Shown here piece after piece: positions 1-9,500 of a DNA stretch of 33,387 bases (position 1 is its first letter; every line of letters begins with the position of its first letter). Location: positions 1 through 33,387 of the forward strand of contig JAIXOJ010000146.1 in NCBI GenBank assembly GCA_027486835.1, given 5' to 3'. The stretch comes from Chitinophagaceae bacterium. Its GTDB lineage: Bacteria; Bacteroidota; Bacteroidia; Chitinophagales; Chitinophagaceae. The notes below the pieces were generated by a model. That model was not told the origin of the DNA and did not search any database. It worked only from the letters and a program-made list of their open reading frames with translations. The position numbers and the translations under genes were made by a program.

Positions 1-162
1 CTTCGTTATAGGGCTAAAGCAATAAAAGCACTTTTTTTATTCATAACCTTTCTTTCCTTGAAAGCTAATCCCAATAAGGGTTTCAAGCGAAAACAGCATC
101 ATTTTTGTCCATTATCCCTAAAAGTCGGACTTGCAGTACCGACCAACAAACATTACCCTAAA

Positions 163-195
163 ACAAAAAAGGCCACCAGACGAAACTGATGACCT
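163..195 (-). terminator. Rho-independent terminator after the PID-CTERM gene
   Basis: On the minus strand a 10-bp stem (186-195 with 170-179, two G-U wobbles, 6-nt loop) is followed by a T run at 165-170. It starts 35 bases after the stop codon of the 63-aa gene, so it probably ends that transcript. The rest of 1-162 holds no ORF or RNA that I recognise. Confidence 0.7.
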
Positions 196-229
196 TCCAT
201 TAATCCACCCTTAAACCACAAAGAGTCTT

Positions 230-421
230 CTATTTCTTTTTGTTCTTGTACAGCTTGTTTACGCCGTAAGAAGCTCCTGCTGCTAGCAACAAAGAAATAC
301 CGCCATCAATAGGTGCGGCTTCGCCACCGCCACCGCTGCCAGGAGGAGTTGCGTGGGCAACTGTTGCGGCTAAGAACAATACCATTGTCATTGTAATCAT
401 TTGAACTAATTTCTTTTTCAT
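230..421 (-). CDS. PID-CTERM sorting-domain mini-protein (63 aa)
   Basis: The protein consists of a Sec signal peptide (residues 1-24, cleavage likely after AHA) followed almost directly by a Gly-rich stretch, the motif APIDGG at residues 36-41, a short hydrophobic segment (LLLAAGASYGV) and a basic tail (KLYKNKKK). This tripartite end is what is known in Bacteroidota as a PID-CTERM protein-sorting domain: a recognition motif, a membrane segment and a basic stop. Only about a dozen residues remain between signal peptide and motif, so the mature product is little more than the sorting signal. It lies on the same strand downstream of the large T9SS cargo gene, 132 bp away, and is closed by its own terminator. 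Function is unknown; the family assignment comes from the motif and layout. Confidence 0.8.
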   Translation of the reverse strand: MKKKLVQMITMTMVLFLAATVAHATPPGSGGGGEAAPIDGGISLLLAAGASYGVNKLYKNKKK

Positions 422-498
422 CGTCTTTTTTATTTTTTGCCCACTTTCCCCCGAAAGCGGACGGCTAATTTGAATGTCCTGCTTGGGGTTGCAGGGTT

Positions 499-531
499 AA
501 ACCTATAAGGTTTCAAAAACCTTATAGGTTT
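499..531. repeat. Perfect 15-bp inverted repeat between the cargo gene and the PID-CTERM gene
   Basis: The arms AAACCTATAAGGTTT (499-513) and AAACCTTATAGGTTT (517-531) are exact reverse complements around a 3-nt loop. There is no T run on either side, so it is a poor intrinsic terminator and looks more like a REP-type palindrome. A related palindrome with the core CTTTTATAGG/CCTATAAAAG sits inside the MITE-like element at 21798-21898. Confidence 0.75.
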
Positions 532-553
532 GAAAGAGCTGCTAGTTGGGCTA

Positions 554-3500
554 TTAATGCACGATCACTTTCCCTACAGTTTCACCAGCAATCTTCACCA
601 CATAAGCTGCATTGGTGGATGCACTTACAGGGATGGTTAGGCGAGTTCCGTTCATGGTGGCAATAGCTATTTGCTGGCCCAAGGTATTGTACACTACCAC
701 TTTGGCATTGCTTACCGCAACTGCACTGGTTACTTGGATGGCTTTTTTAGCGGCAAACACTTTGTAGGCATTGTTTGCGGCTGCCACTGCTGCGGCTGGG
801 CGACCAAATACTACACTATAGCGCGTGTTGGTTGTGGTTGCTTCAGTAGCAATCGCTATTTCAGCACCTGCTTTCAACTCCGTTAAGTTGCCTGTTTTGG
901 CATCTTTCAAGTAAGCAGGGATGTTATGATTGAACTCGCCCACTTTTAATAGATACATACCTGCAACTGGCGTACTGATGTTTAACGCCAACTCATCACC
1001 AGCTTTGAAGTCTGCAAGGGCTTCGATAGCTGCTGGTTTGCCTTCATGTACGAATGACAAACTTGCGTTGGTAGCTTCTGCTGGCATCGGTGGTTTTACG
1101 GATGCTACTGGTTGAGCAATCCCCGCTTTGGTGTAAGCTACCACCTCGTCTGTTTCGGATAAGTTGGCTGGGTTAACGAGTTGTAAACGCAACTGTTTGT
1201 GCTGTTGTGTACTAAAGAAAGTAGGACTCAAGTCCGTGGTGCGGATGCTGTTATTGAACGTAAGGTTGGTAGATTGATTCACCAATACAAAGAACGCTTG
1301 GCTGGAAGCAATCACATTGCCTACCCCGTTGGTACCTACTGTACCATTATAGGTTTGCCATTGACCGTTTACGCCCTTGGTGGGTTTCCAGATATAACAA
1401 GCTTGGTCGCCCCAAACCCCAGGGTTTAGGCTGCGCAATGCACTCCAGTTAATAGGTGATGGGTAAGGATTACCTATCAAATTCCAACCACGGGTGGTGG
1501 CGTTGGTGCCAGCAAAAGTTACTGGTACCGTTACAGTTCCGCTTGTTGCTCCCCCAGTACTTACCAGCGTAATTGGTGCTTTGACAAACCAGGCGGATAA
1601 TCCTTTGCCGTTAGCCGTAACCGCATCGCCATTCGTATAGTTGTAATAGCCAGAATCTAAGAGTGCCTTGGTATTGGCCGATTCACGGTATTCCTGCAAA
1701 GTGGCAGGTGTAAAGCCTTTAGTGCCAGAACGCAAACCGTCTTTACCCACGATGTTGAAATACTTACCCCAAGTAGCCACCGTATTGTTGCTTACAGGAC
1801 TGCTAAGGTGGTGATAGCCGGTGCTGCCGCCTACATAACGCTCCATATTGATATTGCCATTAATTGAACCGCCATTTTCTTGTATCAAGGCCGTTTTCGA
1901 AGCTGTTGACTTGAGGGTCAATTTGCCCAATGTGGTGAAAGTGCCAGATTCTACATTCAAGATTCCAGTTACATCTATTTTATCGGCTGTTGTGTTGCCA
2001 ATGCTGTAGTTGCCCGCAATTTTTAGGTTGTTAAACACGCTGCTTCCACTTACGGTGCCCGTAGTTCCGTTTAACACAACAGTTCCAGAGCCGAGGCTCG
2101 GCGTGCCGTTGTTGGTAAAACTACCCGATACATTCAATGTACCAGAAACCGAAAGAGTTGCCCCAGCTTGAATATTTACGCTTTTTACGGAAACAGTTCC
2201 AGTAAGAACTGGATAAACCGACAAACCAGAGGCTATTTGGAAATCAACACTGGTGCTTAACGCACAGCCATCAATGTTAGCGGCATTGCCTAAGTCGTTG
2301 CTGGCATTGCCTGCCCAAATGGCCATATTGGTGGAAGTTATTGTTGCTTTACCTGTCATGGTGTCTTGACAGCTTCCCACCGCAGTTTTTGCCAAAACTC
2401 TATAAGTAGCAGCGGTACGATTGCCAAAGTTGATAGCACTACCTGTACCAGCTATTGGTAAACCTAGTGTAGCCCATTGATTGGGATTTTTAGGACTTGG
2501 AATGAGTAATTGATAATTAACCCCTACCTCAGAAGAAGATAACCCAATTGGCAAGCCACTGCCAGAAGTACAATACACCCCACCGCCCGTAACGCTGAAT
2601 TTGGTAGGCGTTGCACACACAGGAATTTCCACAACCACTATTTTATTACTCTCTGCCGTAGTGCTGGTTACACAAGCAGCATTGCTAGTAATTACACATT
2701 TGATGGTGTCCTCATCTTCTACTGAAGCATTTTGCAAAATGGAATCCGTATCATTCAATTTAAGCGCATTCTTATACCATTCGTAAGTAGTGCCAGTACC
2801 GCCATTTGTTGGTACAGCTGTAAATACCACATTCGTTCCTTTAGCGATAGGCATTGCTGGACTTGAAGTGATGGTAACAGAAGGAGTTACGGATGAATTT
2901 ACAGTTAACACTAAAGTAGCAGTGCTATCACAACCTCCTGCATTGGTTAAGATCGCCTGAAAAGTACCAGCTACAGTAATAGTTTGACCATTCCAAGTGT
3001 AAGGTAGTTGGTTACTGCAAATGGTTTGGTTGGTGGTGGAACTATTGGGCGTACAAACACTCATCTTGAGTTGATTGCTACTTACGTTTGTTTTACTACC
3101 TAACTGCAAATAGCTGGTTACCACGCAGGTTATTACATCCCCGTCGTTTAATGTAGCATCGGTATAAGTATCATCATAACTGACTACATCTCCATTTTTT
3201 AACCAAGTAGTCAATAGATAATCACCTTGATTAGTGATGGCACTTGTGAATACCACCGATTGTCCTTTGATGAGCTTGTTATCTGTAACATTTGCACTGA
3301 TGGTTACTACTGGCTTGCCGATTATAGTAATATTTTTTATGCTACTTACCCCTTCAAAAGGAATAGTATATGTGCCGGGCGTAGCGATAGAAAATGCTTG
3401 CGCTTTGCCAATAACTAACTGGCTTCCAAGAACTTGGCATTTAGATGTTAACAAACTCTCTCTTACATAATAGGCTTGGTTAGCAGTATAACATATTTGA

Positions 3501-5209
3501 CTGGCCGTAGAGGGTAAAATGGCCATTTGTGAAGCATAGTTATTAAATGCAGCAGGGGCTTTACAGCTTGGTGTTCCATTGCCAGTTTGGGTAGGTGATG
3601 ATATGTTAAATATAGTATCGTTCACGTAAAAAACTGTACTATTTTGTCCGCCTTTGGTCAAAAAGTAATTACCATTAGGTCCAATTCCTGTTCCCCAAAA
3701 ATTTGCATTTATTGAATAATCAATTTGATATGGGCTATTTGTTTCACCAACCCAAACACTGTTAGGGCATGCTGGTATTAGTTGTAATTCTAGTCTCATC
3801 AGGCTATCGCAACCTGCCACATTTAAGCTGTCGAAACTATAAGTGCCGCTCTTGGTGTAGGTAGTGCCGTGCCATTTGTAATTGGCTGCCGATGTGGTAA
3901 CCTTTACCGTATCAGTACTACTACACGAAGGGTACAATTTTAGCACTAGCTTTTTTTTGATAGGGCAGCCATTGGCGTTGTTGTAAGTATAATAATAGAT
4001 CCCGCTTTGATGGTAAGTAGTCGCATTCCAAGTGTAACTGCCTATGGCTGTAGCACTATCCACCTTGGCAGTGGTGTCATATACAGTAAGTGATAGGCTA
4101 TTAGTAATACTATTGGGCGATACATCGGTCAGGCTACTACTGAGGGTGCAACTAATAACATCACTTGAAGAGGATAATCCTGGATCTACATACACCTTGC
4201 TATTACTACCCACAATCACCCCATTTTTCTTCCATTGAAAGGTTGGAGCATTGCCTGCATTATTGGTTTGTGCAGTAAAGGTTATTGGCTGCCCAATACA
4301 GGCCGCACTTTTATCTGCTTTAATAACTAAATCAACGGCCGATATTTTTACGATGCTATTTGCTTCGATGTAATATGCATATAAATACCCCTGTGCATCA
4401 AACGCAGTTGCGCCATAACTGATGGAATTAGAACTAAAATTTAATGAACTGTAAAGTGCTTTTAAAGAAAAATTACTATAAGTACTTCCAGCTATGCTTT
4501 TTCCAGATTGTATGATGTTTTGAGCACTGTCAACAGAAAGACCGTAAGAGTCTGGGAAGCTAGTAACAAGACCACTAAGGTGAGGGACGTAACCCAATTT
4601 ACTATTGCTGCGCAAAGCAATTTTATAAATATTCTCATTGCCGAGGTTGTTTAAAGCTGTCGTACTGGCAACATATAAATCATTGTTATTGTCGATGGCT
4701 ATGGCCTTTAAAGTGGTGTTAGCACCAAATGTGCCGTACGCAATGGTACTCACCGCACCCGTTGGGGTTATTTTACTAATCAAGCCTCCTGAATAGTTGG
4801 CTGCATACAAGTTGCCCCAAGTATCAAAAGCCAATCCAATGGGTTGATTCAGTAGCGAATCGGCAAATACGGTGGCTTCACCAATGCTGTTGATTTTGAG
4901 TATTTTATTGCTACCATAGTTGGCGACAAACAAATTATCCGCTTTATCGAAAACAATACCGCGTGGGGAGTTCAACAAAGGGTCGCTACAAAAAGGAGAA
5001 ACTGTGCCATCGGGGGCAATTTTGATAATAGTATTGTTGCCAGTATTGGCCACCACTAAATTGCCCCCTTTGTCGAAAACTAAGCCTTGTGGGTTATTAA
5101 TTCCCTGGGCAGACGTGGCAAAAGTGCTAATTATCGTTTGTGCTTTTACATATACTTCCATGGACAATAGGCAGGCCAATAGGAGTAATAATCGGTACTT
5201 TTTCATCAT
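554..5209 (-). CDS. Large secreted NHL / Ig-like protein with T9SS C-terminal sorting domain (1551 aa)
   Basis: A signal peptide (residues 1-24, MMKKYRLLLLLACLLSMEVYVKA) is followed by NHL-type beta-propeller repeats to about residue 300 (repeated GLVFDKGGNLVVANTGNN-like strings). Then come several Ig-like domains (about 300-395, 635-715, 775-870) separated by short Y-x-W-N-G-x-x-Y/C-D-S modules common in Bacteroidota surface proteins. A repetitive Ser/Thr/Gly beta region (about 960-1130) includes an RYVGG...HHLSSP motif, and an NLIGNPYPSP segment lies near 1245. The last 75 residues (VVVYNTLGQQIA ... GKVIVH) have the form of a type A T9SS sorting domain, so the protein is expected at the cell surface or outside. 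No catalytic domain is visible; adhesion or matrix roles are inferred only. The start is either of two adjacent ATGs. A doubtful 55-aa ORF ends 18 bp upstream. Confidence 0.92.
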   Translation of the reverse strand: MMKKYRLLLLLACLLSMEVYVKAQTIISTFATSAQGINNPQGLVFDKGGNLVVANTGNNTIIKIAPDGTVSPFCSDPLLNSPRGIVFDKADNLFVANYGSNKILKINSIGEATVFADSLLNQPIGLAFDTWGNLYAANYSGGLISKITPTGAVSTIAYGTFGANTTLKAIAIDNNNDLYVASTTALNNLGNENIYKIALRSNSKLGYVPHLSGLVTSFPDSYGLSVDSAQNIIQSGKSIAGSTYSNFSLKALYSSLNFSSNSISYGATAFDAQGYLYAYYIEANSIVKISAVDLVIKADKSAACIGQPITFTAQTNNAGNAPTFQWKKNGVIVGSNSKVYVDPGLSSSSDVISCTLSSSLTDVSPNSITNSLSLTVYDTTAKVDSATAIGSYTWNATTYHQSGIYYYTYNNANGCPIKKKLVLKLYPSCSSTDTVKVTTSAANYKWHGTTYTKSGTYSFDSLNVAGCDSLMRLELQLIPACPNSVWVGETNSPYQIDYSINANFWGTGIGPNGNYFLTKGGQNSTVFYVNDTIFNISSPTQTGNGTPSCKAPAAFNNYASQMAILPSTASQICYTANQAYYVRESLLTSKCQVLGSQLVIGKAQAFSIATPGTYTIPFEGVSSIKNITIIGKPVVTISANVTDNKLIKGQSVVFTSAITNQGDYLLTTWLKNGDVVSYDDTYTDATLNDGDVITCVVTSYLQLGSKTNVSSNQLKMSVCTPNSSTTNQTICSNQLPYTWNGQTITVAGTFQAILTNAGGCDSTATLVLTVNSSVTPSVTITSSPAMPIAKGTNVVFTAVPTNGGTGTTYEWYKNALKLNDTDSILQNASVEDEDTIKCVITSNAACVTSTTAESNKIVVVEIPVCATPTKFSVTGGGVYCTSGSGLPIGLSSSEVGVNYQLLIPSPKNPNQWATLGLPIAGTGSAINFGNRTAATYRVLAKTAVGSCQDTMTGKATITSTNMAIWAGNASNDLGNAANIDGCALSTSVDFQIASGLSVYPVLTGTVSVKSVNIQAGATLSVSGTLNVSGSFTNNGTPSLGSGTVVLNGTTGTVSGSSVFNNLKIAGNYSIGNTTADKIDVTGILNVESGTFTTLGKLTLKSTASKTALIQENGGSINGNINMERYVGGSTGYHHLSSPVSNNTVATWGKYFNIVGKDGLRSGTKGFTPATLQEYRESANTKALLDSGYYNYTNGDAVTANGKGLSAWFVKAPITLVSTGGATSGTVTVPVTFAGTNATTRGWNLIGNPYPSPINWSALRSLNPGVWGDQACYIWKPTKGVNGQWQTYNGTVGTNGVGNVIASSQAFFVLVNQSTNLTFNNSIRTTDLSPTFFSTQQHKQLRLQLVNPANLSETDEVVAYTKAGIAQPVASVKPPMPAEATNASLSFVHEGKPAAIEALADFKAGDELALNISTPVAGMYLLKVGEFNHNIPAYLKDAKTGNLTELKAGAEIAIATEATTTNTRYSVVFGRPAAAVAAANNAYKVFAAKKAIQVTSAVAVSNAKVVVYNTLGQQIAIATMNGTRLTIPVSASTNAAYVVKIAGETVGKVIVH

Positions 5210-5227
5210 AATAGTTGTTGGTTATAT

Positions 5228-5395
5228 TTAATGGTTAAAATTTTTCTGGTAACTACTTTTTTGGGTGGAGGCTTCGCTGTAACCTTGTTGGCTCCATCGC
5301 CATTTGGGGTTTGCGGGTTTGCATAAATTCACTAACAGGGTAAGCAGGTCATCTACCTTTCTGTTGATTTCGTGTAAATAATGATACATAAGCAT
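5228..5395 (-). CDS. Possible small ORF, 55 aa, unknown
   Basis: An ATG-started frame runs for 55 codons and stops 18 bp before the 1551-aa cargo gene. Its first half (HEINRKVDDLLTLLVNL) would form an amphipathic helix; the second half is Gln/Ser-rich. The helix is reminiscent of the N-terminus of small Bacteroidota helix-turn-helix proteins, but no DNA-binding domain follows, so it may be a truncated relic or a chance ORF. No ribosome-binding signal supports it. Confidence 0.25.
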   Translation of the reverse strand: MLMYHYLHEINRKVDDLLTLLVNLCKPANPKWRWSQQGYSEASTQKSSYQKNFNH

Positions 5396-5883
5396 GATGG
5401 GTTTAATTATTTAAATTTTTTAGGTTGATATGCTAATCAATTGATTCAATCCTTACCCCCCAATCCTTTGTCCCCGTCCCCTGCCCCCCATCCCCTAAAG
5501 GAGTGTTGTGGGGCTGAGTGCCGTAGGATGGTGCAGGATGCTGGTGCTCAGACTTTGTACGATTTATACAATTAGTACAAAGGCAGCGCTAAAAAAAGGG
5601 GCTGTAGATATTTATGTAAAAGAACTGTCGTGAAGAGGTGCAAAACTGCTTGTAAACCACCGAAACCACACACCCCAAACATGCCAAAATCACACCCCAA
5701 ACGTGTCAAAATGTTGATTATCAAGGTTTTTTGGCTGGGTGATTCGCCACTGATGCACGAAAAGGGGCTGCCACAAATGCACGAATGATTTACCCCTTCT
5801 TACGTTTTTTGGTTTACCATCTTTATCATACAAGCAAAATGGCTAACCCAAACTTTTCCTAACCAATCAATTTTCAATTTTTG
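5396..5883. other. Non-coding gap with dispersed repeat fragments
   Basis: No gene is supported here. Visible pieces are a C-rich stretch with a CCCC...GGGG hairpin (about 5480-5516), two adjacent 22-bp units beginning ACACCCCAAAC (5670-5691 and 5692-5713), and the 17-mer GCCACAAATGCACGAAT at 5770-5786. The 17-mer recurs inverted at 14316-14332, which marks it as a dispersed repeat. Confidence 0.6.
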
Positions 5884-6352
5884 GCTTCAGCAAAGTTTGC
5901 TGAAGCAATTCTGTTTAACTTTTTTCATCAGCAAACTTTGCGGATTCCACAAAAAAGATTTTTTGGCGTCCGCAAAGTTTGCGGGCTGCTTTTTAACCAA
6001 AAAATGCTCCTAACAAAGCTTGCTAGCCCAATTTTGTTTAACTTTTTGCATCAGCAAACTTTGCGGATTAAACAAGAAAGATTTTTTGGCGTCCGCAAAG
6101 TTTGCGGGCTGCTTTTTAACCAAAAAATGCTCCCAGCAAAGCTTGCTAGCCCAATTTTGTTTAACTTTTTGCATCAGCAAACTTTGCGGATTAAACAAGA
6201 AAAATTTTTTGGCGTCCGCAAAGTTTGCGGAAGAATCTTGTTTAATTTTTGGCATCAGCAAAGTTTGCTACTTCCACAAAAAGCATTTTTTCGCATCAGC
6301 TAGGTTTGCTGCTTCCACATTTCATGAAAAATGCAATTAGCTAGGTTAGCGG
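5884..6352. repeat. Array of twelve 15-bp palindromes at 41-bp spacing within a 123-bp higher-order repeat
   Basis: Palindromes of the type CCGCAAAGTTTGCGG or CAGCAAAGTTTGCTG are centred at 5895, 5936, 5977, 6018, 6059, 6100, 6141, 6182, 6223, 6263, 6304 and 6345. All spacings are 41 bp except one of 40. Three successive variants (A, B, C) make a 123-bp unit that recurs with near identity at 5968, 6091 and 6214, taking the GTCCGC string as the reference point. The intervening 26-bp segments are A/T-rich and conserved between 123-bp units, so this is not a CRISPR array. Palindromes 10-12 are more degenerate. Open frames through the array exist on both strands only because 123 is a multiple of three. 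Adjacent palindromes B and C can also pair with each other as a 14-bp stem. Confidence 0.9.
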
Positions 6353-6494
6353 AACTTCAACGTTTTTGATGGTTCCAAACCTGAGGTTATACAATAGCCT
6401 AGGTCTTGTTTAAAGATTTAGACTTTAACCTCACCCAAACCCCTCTCCGAAGGCTAGGGAACTGGGATGTAAGGTCGAGAATTGGCGGGCGTTT

Positions 6495-6535
6495 CAATTA
6501 CGAATTATCAATTAACAATTACGAATTATCAATTA
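6495..6535. repeat. Two 20-bp direct repeats, period 21 bp, overlapping the HTCS stop codon
   Basis: CAATTACGAATTATCAATTA occurs at 6495-6514 and 6516-6535. The second copy covers the stop codon of the first HTCS gene. Just upstream (about 6421-6463) is an AACCTCACCC...CCCCTCTCC string of the same dispersed family that fills the MITE-like elements near 20900 and 21970. Confidence 0.75.
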
Positions 6536-9500
6536 TTTCTTGTTTTCGCTTCTTGTGGGGTAATGCCGAACATGGTTTTGAACTGTTGGCTAAAATGCTG
6601 CATTTTAATGTAGCCTACTTCGTTCATCACGTCGCTTACTAGCATATTGGGTTGGGTGGTCAATAATTGGTAAGCATGGTGTAGCCGATAGTTACGGATA
6701 TATTTTGCTGGGGGCATGCCTGTTAATGCGGTCATTTTTCGGTAAAACTGGCTGCGGCTCATGAACATCTGCGTGGCGATGCTTTCAAACACCAAATCTT
6801 CTTTTTGAAGGTTGTTCAGAATCAATTGATCTACCGATTGCAGAAATTGGGCATCTAGGGTAGATAACGCAATTGGCTGCATATCTGTGGAAAGCGTAGT
6901 GTCTTCTTCCAGATTGGCCTCAATAACTGCCTCCTCCTCTTCTGTCGTTTCGGTATGGGGTCTTTCCCCTTCTTGTTGAAAGCGTTGCTGCATCCTCCTG
7001 CGGGCATCGAGCAATTGTTGCATCCTTATTTGTAGCTCTTGCGAATGAAAGGGCTTGCTCAAATAGGCATCGGCGCCCGTTTGATAGCCTTTTAGTTTCG
7101 CCTCAAGGCTTTGCTTGGCGGTTAGCAACACAATTGGAATATGGCTGGTGTTGATGTTGTTTTTGAGTTCATGCACCAGTTCGTAGCCATCTTTCAGCGG
7201 CATCATAAGGTCGCTAATAATAATGGTGGGTATTAATTCGATGGCCTTGTCAATCCCTTCTTGCCCATTGGCGGCTTCGTACACAGCATACCCAATTTGC
7301 TGCAAAATCATACTGATAAATACCCGCAGTTCATCATTGTCTTCCACCACTAATACACTTAGCTCCACCTCGTCGGCTGTCTCGTTAGGGTTATTGTTGC
7401 GATTAGCCGAAGCTTGCGTAACAATTTCTGGAGTTGTCCAAATACTTTGTCCGGGCGTATCGGTAATTAAGGAAGGCTTATGGATGTCTGCTGTTTCCTT
7501 CTCCTCCCCCATTGCTTGATGATTTGTTTCGGCAATATTGGGATAGGTAGGAAACTGGAGGGAAAAAAGGGTGCCTTGGCCAGGCTTGCTGCTCACTTTG
7601 ATGCTGCCATTGACCTGATCCACCAATTCTTTTACCAATGCTAACCCGATGCCGGTTCCTTCACCACGCCTAGTGCTGCTGTTGTCCACTTGGTAGAACC
7701 GACTGAATATGGCAGAAAGCTGGTTTTCGGGAATGCCGATGCCGGTGTCTGCCACTTCGAGTGTCCAAAAAGTTGCTCCTTGGGCAGCAATACTTACCGT
7801 GATTGTACCGCCACTTGGGGTAAACTTGATGGCATTGGACAAAAGATTATGGGTTATTTTTTCTAGCATGGGCTTGTCCACACTGGCTATAATGGTATTG
7901 GGAAAAGCATTGAACTGCAACTGTATTTTTTGTTGCTGCGCAGCCACAAAAAATGAGTCCATCACTGCTTTTACCAAGGGTACAATATCGCCTTCGGCAA
8001 AATGAAGGGTCATTTTACCCGCTTCTAGTTTGGAGATGTCGAGTAGGTTGTTGACCAAGCGCAACAAGCGAAGCGAATTATTGAAAATGGCTTGAACAAT
8101 GGGAGAATCTTTTAATTGGTTATCAGCCAATAAGATGCGGGCAGGTTCTACAATGAGGGTGAGAGGCGTGCGGAGTTCGTGGGTAATATTGGTAAAGAAC
8201 CGATTTTTAAATTCGTCTAATTCCAGCAACTGCCTAGCTTCTTTGTCCTTAAAGGCCAATTCATTGGCTTTGAGTGCCAGTTCATTTTTAAGGTTTATCC
8301 GCCTCAATTGAAAATAAAACAAGAGGTATATGGCAAAAACAGCCCCCAAAACATACAAACCATAAGCAAGGGTTGTACGCCACCAAGGGGGTGAAATGAT
8401 AAAAGAGATAGTGGTGACAGCAGGATTCCAATCACCATTTTCATTGGCATTGGTTACCAAGAGGGTGTAGCTACCTGGTGGCAAGTTGGGATAGCTTACT
8501 TCATTTCTTGAATCGGCATATACCCAATCTTTATCTATCCCATCCATACGATAGCGATAAATATTAACGCCCAATTTCTTGAAATTAGTAGCGGCAAAGC
8601 TGAGGTTGATAAAGTTTTGCTTGTAATTAAGGTTTATTGTTTTAGTATATTCTAAGGGTGTATGGAGGATATCATCGTTGCCTTTAAAATCCACCACTTG
8701 GTTATTGATTTTAAGTGAAGTAAAAAAAATAGGGGTGAAGCTGGTATCGAATTGCACCTCCTTTGGCTCAATGATGTTGATGCCGCTTACGCCTCCAAAA
8801 AACAGGCGGCCATCTTTGTGTTTGTAAAAAGAACCCGTGTTAAATTCATTGTCTTGCAAACCATCGGCCTCTGTGAAATTGTGGAAGAACCCTTTTTGGG
8901 GAATAAAGCAAGAAAGCCCATTGTTGGTGCTTAACCACAATCGCCCTAGGTGGTCGCGCAAAACACCATACACCACATTGTTGGGCAACCCTTCTTTGGT
9001 GGTGTAATGGGTGCAATTGCCAGTTGCTATGTCCATCTTTTCTAATCCTCCTCCCCTAGTGCCTAACCATAAGTATTTGTTGGGTTCGCTAGGATCTTCC
9101 ATAACCGACAACACTTGATTAATGCCCAATGACAACGGATTATTCGGCTGGTTTTGGAACAATTGGTGGCCGATGATGCCTTTTTGATTGATGTTGAGGT
9201 GGAGCAACCCCTGCTCGGTGGATAGCCATAAACTGCCATCGCCAGCTTCATATAGTTGCCTGACCAACGCAAAATTAGCCTGTGGCCCGAGTAAGGGAAG
9301 TAGGTTGTAAGTAGTGAAACTATCCTTATCCTTCCATTTGCATACCAACTTACCAATTTCTGGTGTCATCCAAACATTGTCTTTCCTATCAATGAGTATT
9401 TGAATGTCCAGATGATTGAGTTTAAGTGGTACTTGAAATTTTTGCTGCTGAATAGAAGAAAGGTAAATTGTTAAATTATATTTGTTATCGCTATAAAAAA

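Noticed and set aside
5881-6340. Open frames of 83-140 aa through the palindrome array
   Set aside because: The 123-bp unit is a multiple of three and gives several open frames; palindromic content explains the repeated peptides better than coding.
5884-6352. CRISPR array
   Set aside because: The 15-bp palindromes are short and the 26-bp intervals repeat every 123 bp instead of being unique; no cas gene is in the window.
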